A DNA stretch of 64,000 bases, taken from NCBI RefSeq assembly GCF_015351245.1, contig NZ_JADKSO010000002.1, positions 186,001 through 250,000 of the forward strand. The letters are read 5' to 3'. Under the pieces are notes generated by a model that had not been told where the DNA came from, did not search any database, and saw only the letters and a list, made by a program, of their open reading frames with translations. Numbering within the stretch: position 1 is the stretch's first letter; each line of letters opens with the position of its first letter. Made by a program: the position numbers and the translations under genes. Shown in pieces: positions 35,750 through 44,511 of the stretch. This DNA is from Rathayibacter sp. VKM Ac-2879. GTDB taxonomy: Bacteria; Actinomycetota; Actinomycetes; Actinomycetales; Microbacteriaceae.

Positions 35750-36643
35750 CTACGGGAGCAGTGAAAGCACGGCCTGAGCGAATGCCTCAGGGTCCTCCTG
35801 CGGGACGTTATGTCCGATGTTCGGCAGCAGGCGGTGCTCGTACTTCCCCGTGAAGAAATCCCGGTCACCCGCGGCGCCCGCCCCCGCGACGCCGTCCGCC
35901 CCGCTTTCCACAACGACGGTAGGCACACTGATCGTGGGGTCCGCTGCGAGGCGCTGTTCCAGCTCGTCATAGCGCGGGTCGCCGGCTTCGAGCCCGAATC
36001 GATGGCGGTAGGAGTGGATGACAACATCGACGAAGTCCGGGTTATGCAGGGACACGGCAGATGCCGGGAAGGCCTTCGTCGCATCGAGCCAGGTGGGCGA
36101 CCAGTCGCGCCAGAGCAGTTCGCAGAGTGCTTCGCGGTTCTCTGCGAGGCCACGCCGCCCGCGGGGCGAGTGGAAGTAGTACTGGTACCAGTATGTCTTC
36201 TCCCATTCGGGTAGCGACGGAGAGTCGGCGTGGGCGATGTCCTGAATGGTGTAGCCGTCAACGGTCACCAGGCCAGTCACGCGTTCGGGGAACAGCGCAG
36301 CGGCGATGCATGCTGCGCGGCCGCCCCAGTCGTACCCTGCGACCACTGCCGTCTCGATGTCCAGGGCATCGAGGAGGTCGATGAGATCTTGCCCGAGCGC
36401 GGCTTGTTGCCCCGATCGAGGCGTGTTCTCGTCGAGAAAGCGTGTTCGCCCGAAACCTCGCAAGTATGGCGCGACTACGAGCGCACCTGCCGTACCGACT
36501 ATCTCCGCGACGTCGTCATATGCCCGGACGTCGTACGGAAATCCATGCAACAGGATGACGGCGGGACCGGAGGCATCGCCTGTCGTCTCATAGTCGATTG
36601 AGAGCAGTGACGTTGACGCAGTAGAGCGCCGGCCGGAAAGCAT
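35750..36643 (-). CDS. alpha/beta hydrolase, epoxide-hydrolase-like
   Basis: This 297-residue protein has the alpha/beta hydrolase order: oxyanion motif HGFPYDVRAYD, nucleophile elbow AGYDWGGRAAC where the nucleophile is Asp rather than Ser, and catalytic His in LLPNIGHNVPQEDPE. A tyrosine-rich cap segment TYWYQYYFHSPRG fits epoxide hydrolase or haloalkane dehalogenase relatives; the HGFP motif favours epoxide hydrolases. The ATG at 36643 lies inside an imperfect GC-rich inverted repeat (36628-36635 with 36660-36667). Base composition is less GC-rich than neighbours, and a transposase remnant lies upstream, so acquisition by transfer is likely. Confidence 0.85.
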   Translation of the reverse strand: MLSGRRSTASTSLLSIDYETTGDASGPAVILLHGFPYDVRAYDDVAEIVGTAGALVVAPYLRGFGRTRFLDENTPRSGQQAALGQDLIDLLDALDIETAVVAGYDWGGRAACIAAALFPERVTGLVTVDGYTIQDIAHADSPSLPEWEKTYWYQYYFHSPRGRRGLAENREALCELLWRDWSPTWLDATKAFPASAVSLHNPDFVDVVIHSYRHRFGLEAGDPRYDELEQRLAADPTISVPTVVVESGADGVAGAGAAGDRDFFTGKYEHRLLPNIGHNVPQEDPEAFAQAVLSLLP

Positions 36644-37104
36644 GCCCAATCATGTCACTCGGCCGGCCCTGTTGCAGAGCCGCGGAAGACAGTGCGCCGT
36701 ATTGATGGGCCAGCTGCTGTGCTCGAGCCGAGGTCTCGGCGCCCGAGATCGAACCCGTCAACGTTGTCCGACGATGTCAAGTCGCAGGCCCTGCAGGTTC
36801 GGGCAGCGTGAGAGGCCTCTGGGTGAGATCACGGCCCGATCAGCGTGCACGACAAAGCCATACAAGCCGACCACCCAGGGCAAGAACGAGCGCTTCCACC
36901 AAACCTTGTTCTGCTACCTCGACAAAAGCCACTCGCCGAGACACTGGGGAGTCTGCGATACAGATTTCGTCACCGATGTCCTGAGACATCACACGCGGCC
37001 ACCCACCTCATGGGTAGCCGTTCGAACGTATGTTCGATAGTCTGCGAGTGTACGCCTCAGCGTCCGCGTTCGCGACGGCTGCGGATCGGTCGGCAGGAGG
37101 CACG
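36644..37104 (+). other. intergenic scar before the 92-codon gene
   Basis: This 461-base stretch contains the transposase remnant at 36846-37010 and no intact gene. The left 200 bases show nothing recognisable. The final 60 bases supply the AGGAGG ribosome site of the next gene. Confidence 0.6.
36846..37010 (+). mobile_element. IS481-type transposase remnant
   Basis: One frame reads KPYKPTTQGKNERFHQTLFC then YLDK, a segment typical of the rve integrase core near its last catalytic glutamate in IS481-family transposases. The expected continuation PLAETLGSLRYRF is present but in another frame, so there is a frameshift at about 36930. No start, stop or terminal repeats remain. It is dead. Confidence 0.75.
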
Positions 37105-37383
37105 ATGATCGAGTGGAGCCCGCTGTATATGCTGCGCGGCAACGGCGAGGACGAGTGGGTGATGGTCGACTCCCTCCGGACGGGCAAGATCGGCGTCGTG
37201 CGCCGGATCGAGACGGGTCCCTACCGCGAGACGTGGTTCCGGGCGGTCACCTGGGCCGCCGAACCGAGTCGCCGCACCCTCGTCGGCTATTCGAGGTCGA
37301 TGGACGCCATCGCTGCCGCTCTCTGGGAGCATCAGCCGCCCACCGCCCAGGACAAGCCCTTTCCGGGCTACCCGGCACCGTGA
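37105..37383 (+). CDS. small conserved-type hypothetical protein upstream of polymerase gene
   Basis: This 92-residue protein begins MIEWSPLYMLRGNGEDEWVM and is probably a small beta-rich fold with several tryptophans (WSPLYM, EDEWVMV, ETWFRAVTWAAE) and a helix near the end (SMDAIAAALWEH). AGGAGG five bases before the ATG is a strong ribosome site. Its stop overlaps the GTG of the family-A polymerase (GTGA at 37380-37383), so the two are translated together and may act together. The family is not recognised. Confidence 0.7.
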   Translation: MIEWSPLYMLRGNGEDEWVMVDSLRTGKIGVVRRIETGPYRETWFRAVTWAAEPSRRTLVGYSRSMDAIAAALWEHQPPTAQDKPFPGYPAP

Positions 37384-39041
37384 GCTCGCTTCCGCACGCA
37401 CGCGTCGTCGATGCTCGGCCCGCGGAGGAGAATGGCCCGATGCTCCTCGCACTCGCCGGCGGCCCGACCGGGCGGTGGCAGGCGTTCGAGGTCGGGACGG
37501 GCGCGGAGGCGGCGCGCGGCCACGGCACCGCCGCGCTTGCCGCGTGGGTCGGCTCGCGTGAGGGCGAGCAGCCGCGCTGGGTCTGGGACGACACCTCGCG
37601 GTGGTATCCCGCGCTCCTCGGAGCCGGAGTGGGCGTCGCACGGTGCCACGATCTGCGTCTGGCCCGGGCGATCCTCCGGCGCTCGGTGGGTGCCTCCCGC
37701 TCGCCCCTCGCCCGCATGCCGCTGGACGCGTGGGACGGCGCGGCGGCTGCTCCGGCCGCCCTCGACACGCTCGTCGGATTCGAGGAGGCGGACGGCGACG
37801 CGGAGGAGCTCGATCCCTTGCTCGAGTTCGCGCGTCAGGAGGAGGCGCTCGCCGGCGCCGAGGATCCCGGCCGGCTCCGCCTCCTCCTCGCGGCCGAGTC
37901 GGTCGGCGCCCTGATCGCGCGGGAGATCGCCTCCGCCGGGCTGCCCTGGCGCGCCGACGTGCACGACCGGGTGCTGACCGAGCTGCTGGGTCCCCGGCCG
38001 CTGTTCGGCGGGCGGCCGGCGCGCCTGGAGGCGCTTGCCGAGCGTCTCCGTGCCGAGCTCGAGGCACCCGAGCTCACTCCCGATTCGCCGGTCGAGCTGC
38101 TGCGGGCTCTGCGCCGGGCGGGACTCGCGGTCGAGTCGACCCGTTCCTGGGAGCTTTCGGCGATCGATCATCCCGCCATCCCGCCGCTTCTGGAGTACAA
38201 GAAGCTTTCGCGCCTGCTCACGGCCAACGGGTGGGCGTGGCTCGACGCGTGGGTGCACGAGGGGCGATTCCGTCCCGAGTACGTGGTGGGCGGCGTGGTC
38301 ACCGGCCGGTGGGCGACATCGGGCGGTGGCGCGCTCCAGCTGCCGCGGCAGATCCGGGCCGCGGTCACCGCCGATCCCGGGTGGAGGCTCGTGGTCGCGG
38401 ACGCGGCGCAGCTCGAGCCGCGGATCCTCGCGGCCGTGGCGGGCGACTCCGCGATGGCCGCCGCCGGTCGTGGACGCGATCTCTATCAGGGCATCGTCGA
38501 CGAGGGCGTCGTTCCCGATCGGCCACGGGCCAAGGTCGCGATGCTGGGGGCGATGTACGGGGCGACGAGCGGAGAGGCGGGGCGCCTCGTGCCTCGCCTG
38601 GCGCGGGCGTATCCGCTTTCGGTCGCGCACGTCGAGGCGGCGGCCCGGGCGGGCGAGCGGGGCGAGCCGGTGTCGACCTGGCTGGGCCGCAGCTCGCCTC
38701 CCGGCGTCGAGGGGCTCGAGCCGGGCAGCCCCCGGGCGCGCGAGTGGGGGAGGTTCACCCGCAACTTCGTCGTGCAGGGCACGGCGGCCGAGTGGGCGCT
38801 GTGCTGGATGGGAGAGCTTCGAGCGCGTCTGCGATCGGCGGGCGGTGCGCTCGGGCGGGCGCACCTCGTCTACTTCCTGCACGACGAGGTCATCGTGCAC
38901 GCGCCGGAGGAGGCGGCCGACGAGGCTGCCGCGATCGTTCGCGAGGCCGCGGCGCGCGCCGGGCGGGCGCTGTTCGGGCGCGGCGAGGTCGATTTTCCGG
39001 TCACCGTCGCGGTCGTCCGCGCCTACGAAGAGGCGAAGTGA
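37380..39041 (+). CDS. family-A DNA polymerase with degenerate exonuclease region
   Basis: This 553-residue protein of the type annotated as bifunctional 3'-5' exonuclease/DNA polymerase in actinobacteria has the polymerase motifs: A is VVADAAQLEPRILAAVAGD, B is RAKVAMLGAMYG (K and YG of the O-helix) and C is YFLHDEVIVHAP with HDE. The N-terminal region (about 1-200) should be DnaQ/Pol I-type exonuclease, but the DxE and later catalytic acids are not recognisable, so proofreading is probably lost. There is no 5'-nuclease domain. It is distinct from the replicative polA. The start is GTG 37380, overlapping the 92-residue gene. Confidence 0.88.
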   Translation: MSSLPHARVVDARPAEENGPMLLALAGGPTGRWQAFEVGTGAEAARGHGTAALAAWVGSREGEQPRWVWDDTSRWYPALLGAGVGVARCHDLRLARAILRRSVGASRSPLARMPLDAWDGAAAAPAALDTLVGFEEADGDAEELDPLLEFARQEEALAGAEDPGRLRLLLAAESVGALIAREIASAGLPWRADVHDRVLTELLGPRPLFGGRPARLEALAERLRAELEAPELTPDSPVELLRALRRAGLAVESTRSWELSAIDHPAIPPLLEYKKLSRLLTANGWAWLDAWVHEGRFRPEYVVGGVVTGRWATSGGGALQLPRQIRAAVTADPGWRLVVADAAQLEPRILAAVAGDSAMAAAGRGRDLYQGIVDEGVVPDRPRAKVAMLGAMYGATSGEAGRLVPRLARAYPLSVAHVEAAARAGERGEPVSTWLGRSSPPGVEGLEPGSPRAREWGRFTRNFVVQGTAAEWALCWMGELRARLRSAGGALGRAHLVYFLHDEVIVHAPEEAADEAAAIVREAAARAGRALFGRGEVDFPVTVAVVRAYEEAK

Positions 39042-39054
39042 GGGAGGATCGCGC

Positions 39055-40389
39055 TCAGTACCAGTGCGGCGAGCGACTGTTCCAGGCCGCCCACGCGGTG
39101 CAGGGCGAGCCGTACGCGCTCTTGATGTACGAGAGGCCCCAATCGACCTGCGTGGCCGCGTTGGTCTGGTAGTCGCCACCGGCGGTCGCCATCTTGCTGG
39201 CGGGAAGTGCCTGCGGGATTCCGTAGGCGCCGGAGGAACGGTTCAGCGCGTTCCAGCGCCAACCCGACTCCCCGTTCCACAGCGGGATGAGGCACCTGTC
39301 GACCTGGTCCTGGCCCCAGCCGAAGTTCCCCACGACCGTGCGGGCATAGGCCTGCGCCTGTGCCGGAGACATGCCGTCCGTGCGACCGGCATAGGTGCCG
39401 AGCGCCGCGATCGTCTTGTCGGAGCTGTTGCTCGCGCCGGTCGGGTCGTCGTTCCCGAGCTCGACCGGGCCGCTACCGCCGCTGCTCGAGCCTGAGCCGC
39501 CTCCGCCACTCGGCGCCGCTGCCGGGGCGTTGGCCCGCCGCTGTCGCTCGGCCTCCGCTTGCGCCGCGAGCTCGGCTTGACGCTGCTGCTCCTCATAGGC
39601 GGCCTTCGCCTCCTGCCCGGTCGCATACTCCTTCTCGAGCTCGGCCGTGGTGTTCTTGAGCGAGGCGAGCTGATCGTAGAGCTGTGCGCTGTACTTCTCT
39701 TGCTCGGCGACCTTCGCGTCGGCGTCGACCTGGGCCTGCTGGGCCGCCGCGAGCGCATCCTTCGCGGCGGAGGCGAGCGAGGCCCGCTCGCCACGTGCCT
39801 TCTCGGCCTGGGCGGCGAGCGAGGCCGCCTCGTTCTCGGTCGACTCCGCCTCGGACTGGAGACGACTCGTCTGCAGAGTGAGCTGGCTCATGGTGCCCAG
39901 TCGGTAGAGCAGGCCGCTCGACTCCTGACCGCCGACGAGGAGGTTGAGCGTGGCGTCGGTGCCGCCGCTGCGGTAGAGCTGGGCCGCGAGCTTGCCGGCC
40001 TGCTCCTTGGCGGAGTCGGCATCGGTTCGGGCGGCGTTCGCGCGTTCTTCGAGGGCGCTGACACGTTGCGTCGCTTCGTCGAGAGCGGTCGCGGCGGCGT
40101 CGGCCTCGGACGCGCGCGTGATCGCGGCATCGGTCAGCGCTGCGGCCTGATCGCGGAGGTCGGCGAGGAAGGCGGTGATGCGATCGACCTCGGCGGACGT
40201 CGCGCTCTCGCTCGACTTGGCGGCCTGGACATCCGACCACGAGGGGTAGTCGGAGGGGTTGTAGGCGGCATCGGCCGGAAGCGGGCCGGCCAGTGCCGCG
40301 CACAGGAGGAGGACGGTGCCCGCGCCGGCCGCCCCGACGCGTCGACGCACGCGAGGCGACATGCGGAGGCCGAGGGGGGTGCGGGACAT
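39055..40389 (-). CDS. secreted coiled-coil protein with C-terminal lysozyme-like domain
   Basis: This 444-residue exported protein has a signal peptide (about residues 1-41, hydrophobic core GAGTVLLLCAALAGP ending ADAA), a long Ala/Glu/Gln-rich coiled coil (about 45-290, like RipC/NlpC-associated and septal hydrolases), a Gly/Ser linker, and a C-terminal lysozyme-like transglycosylase domain with WNGESGWRWNALNRSSGAYG and the terminal AWAAWNSRSPHWY box. It probably acts on peptidoglycan. The ATG at 40389 follows a leaderless -10. It is not in the same transcript as the polymerase (convergent). Confidence 0.88.
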   Translation of the reverse strand: MSRTPLGLRMSPRVRRRVGAAGAGTVLLLCAALAGPLPADAAYNPSDYPSWSDVQAAKSSESATSAEVDRITAFLADLRDQAAALTDAAITRASEADAAATALDEATQRVSALEERANAARTDADSAKEQAGKLAAQLYRSGGTDATLNLLVGGQESSGLLYRLGTMSQLTLQTSRLQSEAESTENEAASLAAQAEKARGERASLASAAKDALAAAQQAQVDADAKVAEQEKYSAQLYDQLASLKNTTAELEKEYATGQEAKAAYEEQQRQAELAAQAEAERQRRANAPAAAPSGGGGSGSSSGGSGPVELGNDDPTGASNSSDKTIAALGTYAGRTDGMSPAQAQAYARTVVGNFGWGQDQVDRCLIPLWNGESGWRWNALNRSSGAYGIPQALPASKMATAGGDYQTNAATQVDWGLSYIKSAYGSPCTAWAAWNSRSPHWY

Positions 40390-40396
40390 GCGGACC

Positions 40397-40402
40397 ACCT
40401 TA
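40397..40402 (-). promoter_or_regulatory. -10 element of the lysozyme-like gene, overlapping the PadR stop
   Basis: TAAGGT is followed by 7 bases and the ATG at 40389. Its first three bases are the TAA stop codon of the PadR-type gene. Confidence 0.5.
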
Positions 40403-41038
40403 GGCGACGGCGCCTGTGCCTGTCTCGTCTCTCGGCCCGGCACGCCGGCCACGTCGGGGGCGTTCGAGCGCGAAGCCGCGCACCGTGGAGGCGTCGGCGT
40501 CGGCCACGAGCTCCTCCCGGGCCGCGATGAGGAGGTGGCGCAGCGCCTCCTCGCGTACCTGCGTGGCGCGGGCGGCCAGGCGACGCTGGGGGTGCTGCTC
40601 GTCCTGCCTGCCCGCGTCGCTCGACGACGTGGCGCGAGCCTTCGGCTCGTCCCTTGGGGCGTCGCCCGCCGCGCGGCTCAGCACGCGATCGTAGGCAGCG
40701 AGCACCGCACGAAGGTGGGCGAGGGACAGGCTCGAGGCCAGAAGGACACGGTCGAGCACGTCGTCCCAGCCCTCGTCGGAGCATGCGCCCTCTCCGCTGA
40801 GCCAGGCGAGAGCCTCGGCACGACCCTCCTCGGTGAGCGTGTGCAAGGGGAGCCCGTCCTCGGTCGACCCGGCGTCGGCGACGAGGCCCCTCTCGCGAAG
40901 TCGGTCGAGCGTCGAGTAGATCTGTCCGACGTTGATGCGCGGACGATGGGCAGCCCGGTCGAGCAGTTCGGCGTGCAGCTGCCGCCCATACGCGGGGCCG
41001 AGCGTCAGCAGGGCCAGCAGGCCGTCGCGGACCGACAC
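40400..41038 (-). CDS. PadR family transcriptional regulator
   Basis: This 212-residue regulator has an N-terminal winged helix of the PadR type, SVRDGLLALLTLGPAYGRQL and NVGQIYSTLDRLRERGLV, followed by EDGLPLHTLTEEGRAEALAW, and a helical C-terminal dimerisation domain of the Vir_act_alpha_C kind. A basic/acidic low-complexity linker (DEPKARATSSSDAGRQDEQH) and an extra C-terminal tail are present. GTG 41038 has an AAGGAG ribosome site. It lies next to the secreted lysozyme-like gene, ten bases apart, and may control its neighbours; the ligand is unknown. Confidence 0.85.
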   Translation of the reverse strand: MSVRDGLLALLTLGPAYGRQLHAELLDRAAHRPRINVGQIYSTLDRLRERGLVADAGSTEDGLPLHTLTEEGRAEALAWLSGEGACSDEGWDDVLDRVLLASSLSLAHLRAVLAAYDRVLSRAAGDAPRDEPKARATSSSDAGRQDEQHPQRRLAARATQVREEALRHLLIAAREELVADADASTVRGFALERPRRGRRAGPRDETGTGAVA

Positions 41039-41168
41039 GGGACTCCTTCGGGCTGATCGGGCGGGCGGGATGAGGAGCCGGGAGGGTCGTGGGCGGGGAG
41101 CCGCTGCGGACCGTCCCGAGTATAGGCAGGGGATGCTCGCGTTCCGCGGGCGGGCGCGGCGAGCCGCC

Positions 41169-41197
41169 TTGTCGGTACGCGACCGCTCCTGCATAAT
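41169..41197 (+). promoter_or_regulatory. promoter of the DUF3145 gene
   Basis: TTGTCG (-35, 41169-41174) and CATAAT (-10, 41192-41197) are separated by exactly 17 bases, about 100 bases before the DUF3145 ATG. It is the best classical promoter in the window. Confidence 0.7.
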
Positions 41198-41296
41198 CTG
41201 TCCTGGTGGCTCATCCACCGTCTAATCGAAGAATGCACCACAGTTCGTTCTCGTGGTCCGGGTCGTTGGGGAAGACGCACCAGGACGGAGGACAGC

Positions 41297-41800
41297 ATGG
41301 TGGAGCAGCAGTCTCGGGGTGTGCTCTTCGTACACTCCGCCCCCCGCGCGCTCTGCCCCCATCTCGAGTGGGGAGCAGGTCGCGCTCTCGGTCGTGCCGT
41401 GAACTTCGCCTGGATCGACCAGCCGGTCCTCCGCGGGACGCAGCGCGCCGAGTTCGCGTGGGAGGGGCCAGTCGGCACGGGCGCGGTCATCGCCTCCGCC
41501 CTGCGAGGCTGGGAAGACGTGCGCTACGAGGTGACGGAGGATCCGTCACCGGGCAGCGACGGCGGCCGCTGGATGCACACTCCCGCGCTCGGCATCTTCT
41601 ATGCGCAGACCGACAGCGTCGGCAACACCGTGGTCCCCGAGGATCGCGTGCGCTCGGCCATGGAGATCGCCGGCGCCGACCCGATCGAGTTGCACCGCGA
41701 GCTGCGCCTGGCGCTCGGCCAGGCCTGGGAAGAGGAGCTCGAGCCCTTCCGCGCCGCGAGCGACTTCGCGCCGGTCGTCTGGATGCACAGCGTCGGCTGA
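41297..41800 (+). CDS. DUF3145 family protein
   Basis: This 167-residue protein matches the actinobacteria-specific DUF3145 family along its length: GVLFVHSAPRALCPHLEWGA near the start, FAWEGPVGTGAVIASALRGW in the middle and a C-terminal PVVWMHSVG. The function is unknown; the family is widespread in actinobacteria. A predicted mixed alpha/beta soluble fold has no catalytic motif. It has a classical promoter and ends 31 bases before the convergent fabF. Confidence 0.92.
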   Translation: MVEQQSRGVLFVHSAPRALCPHLEWGAGRALGRAVNFAWIDQPVLRGTQRAEFAWEGPVGTGAVIASALRGWEDVRYEVTEDPSPGSDGGRWMHTPALGIFYAQTDSVGNTVVPEDRVRSAMEIAGADPIELHRELRLALGQAWEEELEPFRAASDFAPVVWMHSVG

Positions 41801-41831
41801 CAGTGCCGCTCCCTCGAGCACGCCACGCCCC

Positions 41832-43070
41832 CTAGACGGAGCGGAACGCGACAACGGAGTTGTGCCCCCCGAACCCGAACGAGTTCGAGAGGGCGACGAG
41901 CGGGCCGTCGCCGAGCGCGCGAGGGCTCGTGACGACATCGAGAGGGATCTGTGGGTCCTGCTCGGTGAGGTTGATCGTCGGGGGAGCGGTGCGCTCGTGG
42001 AGGGCGAGGACGGTGAAGATCGCCTCGAGGGCACCGGTACCGCCGAGGAGGTGACCGGTCGCGGCCTTCGTGGCCGAGACGGCGATGTTCGGGAGGTGAT
42101 CCCCGAAGACGCGCAGGAGCGCGCGGTACTCGGCGATGTCTCCGACCGGCGTGCTGGTGGCGTGCGCATTGACGTGGACCACGTCGGTGCGGGCTGCTCC
42201 GGCCTGCTCGAGAGCCGCGACCATGGCGCGGGCCGCCGCGGACCCCTCGGGATCGGGCGCGGTGATGTGATAGGAGTCGCTCGTGACCGCTCCGCCGGCG
42301 AGTTCGGCGTAGATGCGCGCGCCGCGGGCGAGAGCGTGCTCCTCGGTCTCGAGGATGAGCGTCGCTGCCCCCTCGCCGAGGACGAAGCCGTCGCGGGAGA
42401 CGTCATAGGGGCGGGAGGCGCCGGCCGGGTCGTCGTTGCGACGCGACAGGGCCTGCATCGACGCGAACGCGGCGATCGGCAGGGGGTGCACCACCGACTC
42501 CGTGCCGCCCGTGATGACCACGTCGGCGAGGCCGCGCTGGAGGTGCTCGTAGGCGTTCGCGATCGCCTCGGTGCTCGAGGCACAGGCCGACACGTCGGTG
42601 CGGGCGTAGGCGCGGGACGGGATCGACATGCTGATCGCGGCGGCTGCGGCGTTCGGCATGAGCATGGGGATGGTCATCGGCAGGACGCGGCGGGGGCCGC
42701 GCTCTCGGAGGGTGTCCCACGCGTCGACGAGGGTCCAGAGTCCGCCGATGCCGGTGGAGTAGTCGACGCCGACGCGCAGCGGGTCGACGTCGGTGATGCC
42801 GGAGTCGGCCCACGCCTCACGCGCCGAGATCAGGGCGAACTGGCTGGAGGGGTCGAGGCGCTTCGCCTCGGGTCGGGGCAGGACCTCCTCCGGACGCACC
42901 TTGGCCTGCGCGGCGAAGGTGACGGGGAGGTCGAGCTCGGACACCCAGTCGGCCTCGATGGTGCGGGCTCCGGACTCTCCGGCGAGAAGCGCCTCCCACG
43001 ACTCACGGGCGGTGCCGCCGAGGGGAGTGCTGGCACCGATCCCGGTGACGACGATCTTCTTGGTGGTCAT
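41832..43070 (-). CDS. fabF: beta-ketoacyl-ACP synthase II
   Basis: FabF elongates acyl chains in type II fatty-acid synthesis by condensing malonyl-ACP with acyl-ACP. The 412-residue thiolase-fold protein has the full Cys-His-His triad: C163 in VSACASSTEAIANAYE, H303 in NAHATSTPVGD and H340 in TKAATGHLLGGTGALE. It is the last gene of fabD-fabH-acpP-fabF and follows acpP by about 100 bases. In many actinobacteria this is the main elongating synthase. Confidence 0.96.
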   Translation of the reverse strand: MTTKKIVVTGIGASTPLGGTARESWEALLAGESGARTIEADWVSELDLPVTFAAQAKVRPEEVLPRPEAKRLDPSSQFALISAREAWADSGITDVDPLRVGVDYSTGIGGLWTLVDAWDTLRERGPRRVLPMTIPMLMPNAAAAAISMSIPSRAYARTDVSACASSTEAIANAYEHLQRGLADVVITGGTESVVHPLPIAAFASMQALSRRNDDPAGASRPYDVSRDGFVLGEGAATLILETEEHALARGARIYAELAGGAVTSDSYHITAPDPEGSAAARAMVAALEQAGAARTDVVHVNAHATSTPVGDIAEYRALLRVFGDHLPNIAVSATKAATGHLLGGTGALEAIFTVLALHERTAPPTINLTEQDPQIPLDVVTSPRALGDGPLVALSNSFGFGGHNSVVAFRSV

Positions 43071-43171
43071 GACGAGTTCTCTGTTCCGTGACGGGTGGGT
43101 GCCGGGCGCACCCCGACCGGATGCGGCCCGGTCGGGGCGTCCTCCTCGAGGACGGTGAGCGCGGGCGCGGA

Positions 43172-43420
43172 CTACGCGGAGGCGTTGACGATGAAGGTGA
43201 CGGCGTCGCCGACGGTCTTCAGGTTCTTGACCTCGTCGTCGGGGATCTTGACGTCGAACTTCTCCTCGGCGTTGACGACGATGGTCATCATCGAGATGGA
43301 GTCGATGTCGAGGTCGTCGGTGAACGACTTGTCCATCTCGACGGAATCGGTCGCGATGCCGGTCTCGTCGTTGACGAGTTCGGCCAGGCCGGCGAGGACT
43401 TCTTCGTTGGACAGTGCCAT
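43172..43420 (-). CDS. acpP: acyl carrier protein
   Basis: This 82-residue acidic four-helix protein carries growing acyl chains on 4'-phosphopantetheine at Ser41 in DDLDIDSISMMTIVV. It is one of the most acidic proteins in the window, as expected. AAGGAGAG precedes the ATG. Its place between fabH and fabF is standard in actinobacteria. Confidence 0.96.
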   Translation of the reverse strand: MALSNEEVLAGLAELVNDETGIATDSVEMDKSFTDDLDIDSISMMTIVVNAEEKFDVKIPDDEVKNLKTVGDAVTFIVNASA

Positions 43421-43494
43421 GGTTCTCTCCTTGAGGTGTGAATGCGGTGTTCGTCGTGTGACCGTAGGTCAGTTTAGGGGTGGCCCTGCGCCCC

Positions 43495-44499
43495 CTAAGG
43501 GAGCACCACGACCTGTGCGCCGAAGACGAGTCCGGCGCCGAAGCCGATCTGCAGGGCGAGCCCGCCGTGCAGATCGGGGTGCTCCTCGAGCAGGCGGTGG
43601 GTGGCGAGCGGGATCGAGGCGGCCGAGGTGTTGCCGGTGGTCTCGATATCGCGTCCGATCAGGACCGAGTCGGGTAGCTTCAGCTGCTTCGCGAACTCGT
43701 CGATGATGCGCATGTTGGCCTGGTGGGGGATGAAGGCTGCGAGGTCCTCTGGCGTGACGCCCGCCTCCGCGAGCGCCTGCTTGGCGACCTTGGCCATCTC
43801 CCAGACCGCCCAGCGGAAGACCGAGGGTCCGTCCTGACGGAGGGTGGGCCATGCGACGCGGCCTTCGCGGTAGGCCTGGAGCGGGTTGTCCATGCCGACC
43901 GTGTCCCACTTGGAGCCGTCGGAGCCCCAGACGGTCTTCGAGATGCCGACCGAGTCGCTCGGGCCGACGATGGCCGCTCCCGCGCCGTCGCCGAGGAGGA
44001 ACGAGATGCTGCGATCGGCCGGATCGATCAGGTCGGAGAGCTTCTCGGCACCGACGACGAGCACGTACTCGGCGAGACCGGAGCGGATGAACGAGTCGGC
44101 CTGGGCGATGCCGTACGTGTAGCCGGCGCAGGCCGCGGAGATGTCATAGGCGGGGGCGGGGTTCGCGCCGATCCGGTCGGCGAGGAGCGCCGCGAGCGAG
44201 GGGGTCTGCACCGTGTTACTGATGGTGGAGACGAGCACGACGCCGATCTGGTCGGGGCGGATCCCCGCCTTCTCGATCGCCTCGAGGGAGGCGGTGGCGG
44301 CGAGGTCGACGGCCAGCACGCCGGCGGAGGCTCGGCGGCGCTCGACGATGCCGGTGCGCTGGCGGATCCACTCGTCGGAGGAATTGATGGGGCCGATCAG
44401 GTCCTCGTTGGGGACGACGAGGTCGCCGCGCGCCGCTCCGATGCCGAGGATTCGGGTGTAGGCGCTGCCGCTGGACTGGGTGAGGGTGGGGGTGGTCAT
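43495..44499 (-). CDS. fabH: beta-ketoacyl-ACP synthase III
   Basis: FabH starts fatty-acid synthesis by condensing an acyl-CoA primer with malonyl-ACP; in Gram-positive bacteria branched primers give iso/anteiso acids. The 334-residue protein has the Cys-His-Asn triad: C124 in DISAACAGYTYG, H259 in FIPHQANMRI and N290 in ETTGNTSAAS. An AGGAG site precedes the ATG, and the gene starts 12 bases after the fabD stop. Confidence 0.96.
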   Translation of the reverse strand: MTTPTLTQSSGSAYTRILGIGAARGDLVVPNEDLIGPINSSDEWIRQRTGIVERRRASAGVLAVDLAATASLEAIEKAGIRPDQIGVVLVSTISNTVQTPSLAALLADRIGANPAPAYDISAACAGYTYGIAQADSFIRSGLAEYVLVVGAEKLSDLIDPADRSISFLLGDGAGAAIVGPSDSVGISKTVWGSDGSKWDTVGMDNPLQAYREGRVAWPTLRQDGPSVFRWAVWEMAKVAKQALAEAGVTPEDLAAFIPHQANMRIIDEFAKQLKLPDSVLIGRDIETTGNTSAASIPLATHRLLEEHPDLHGGLALQIGFGAGLVFGAQVVVLP

Positions 44500-44511
44500 G
44501 GGTCTCTCCTG

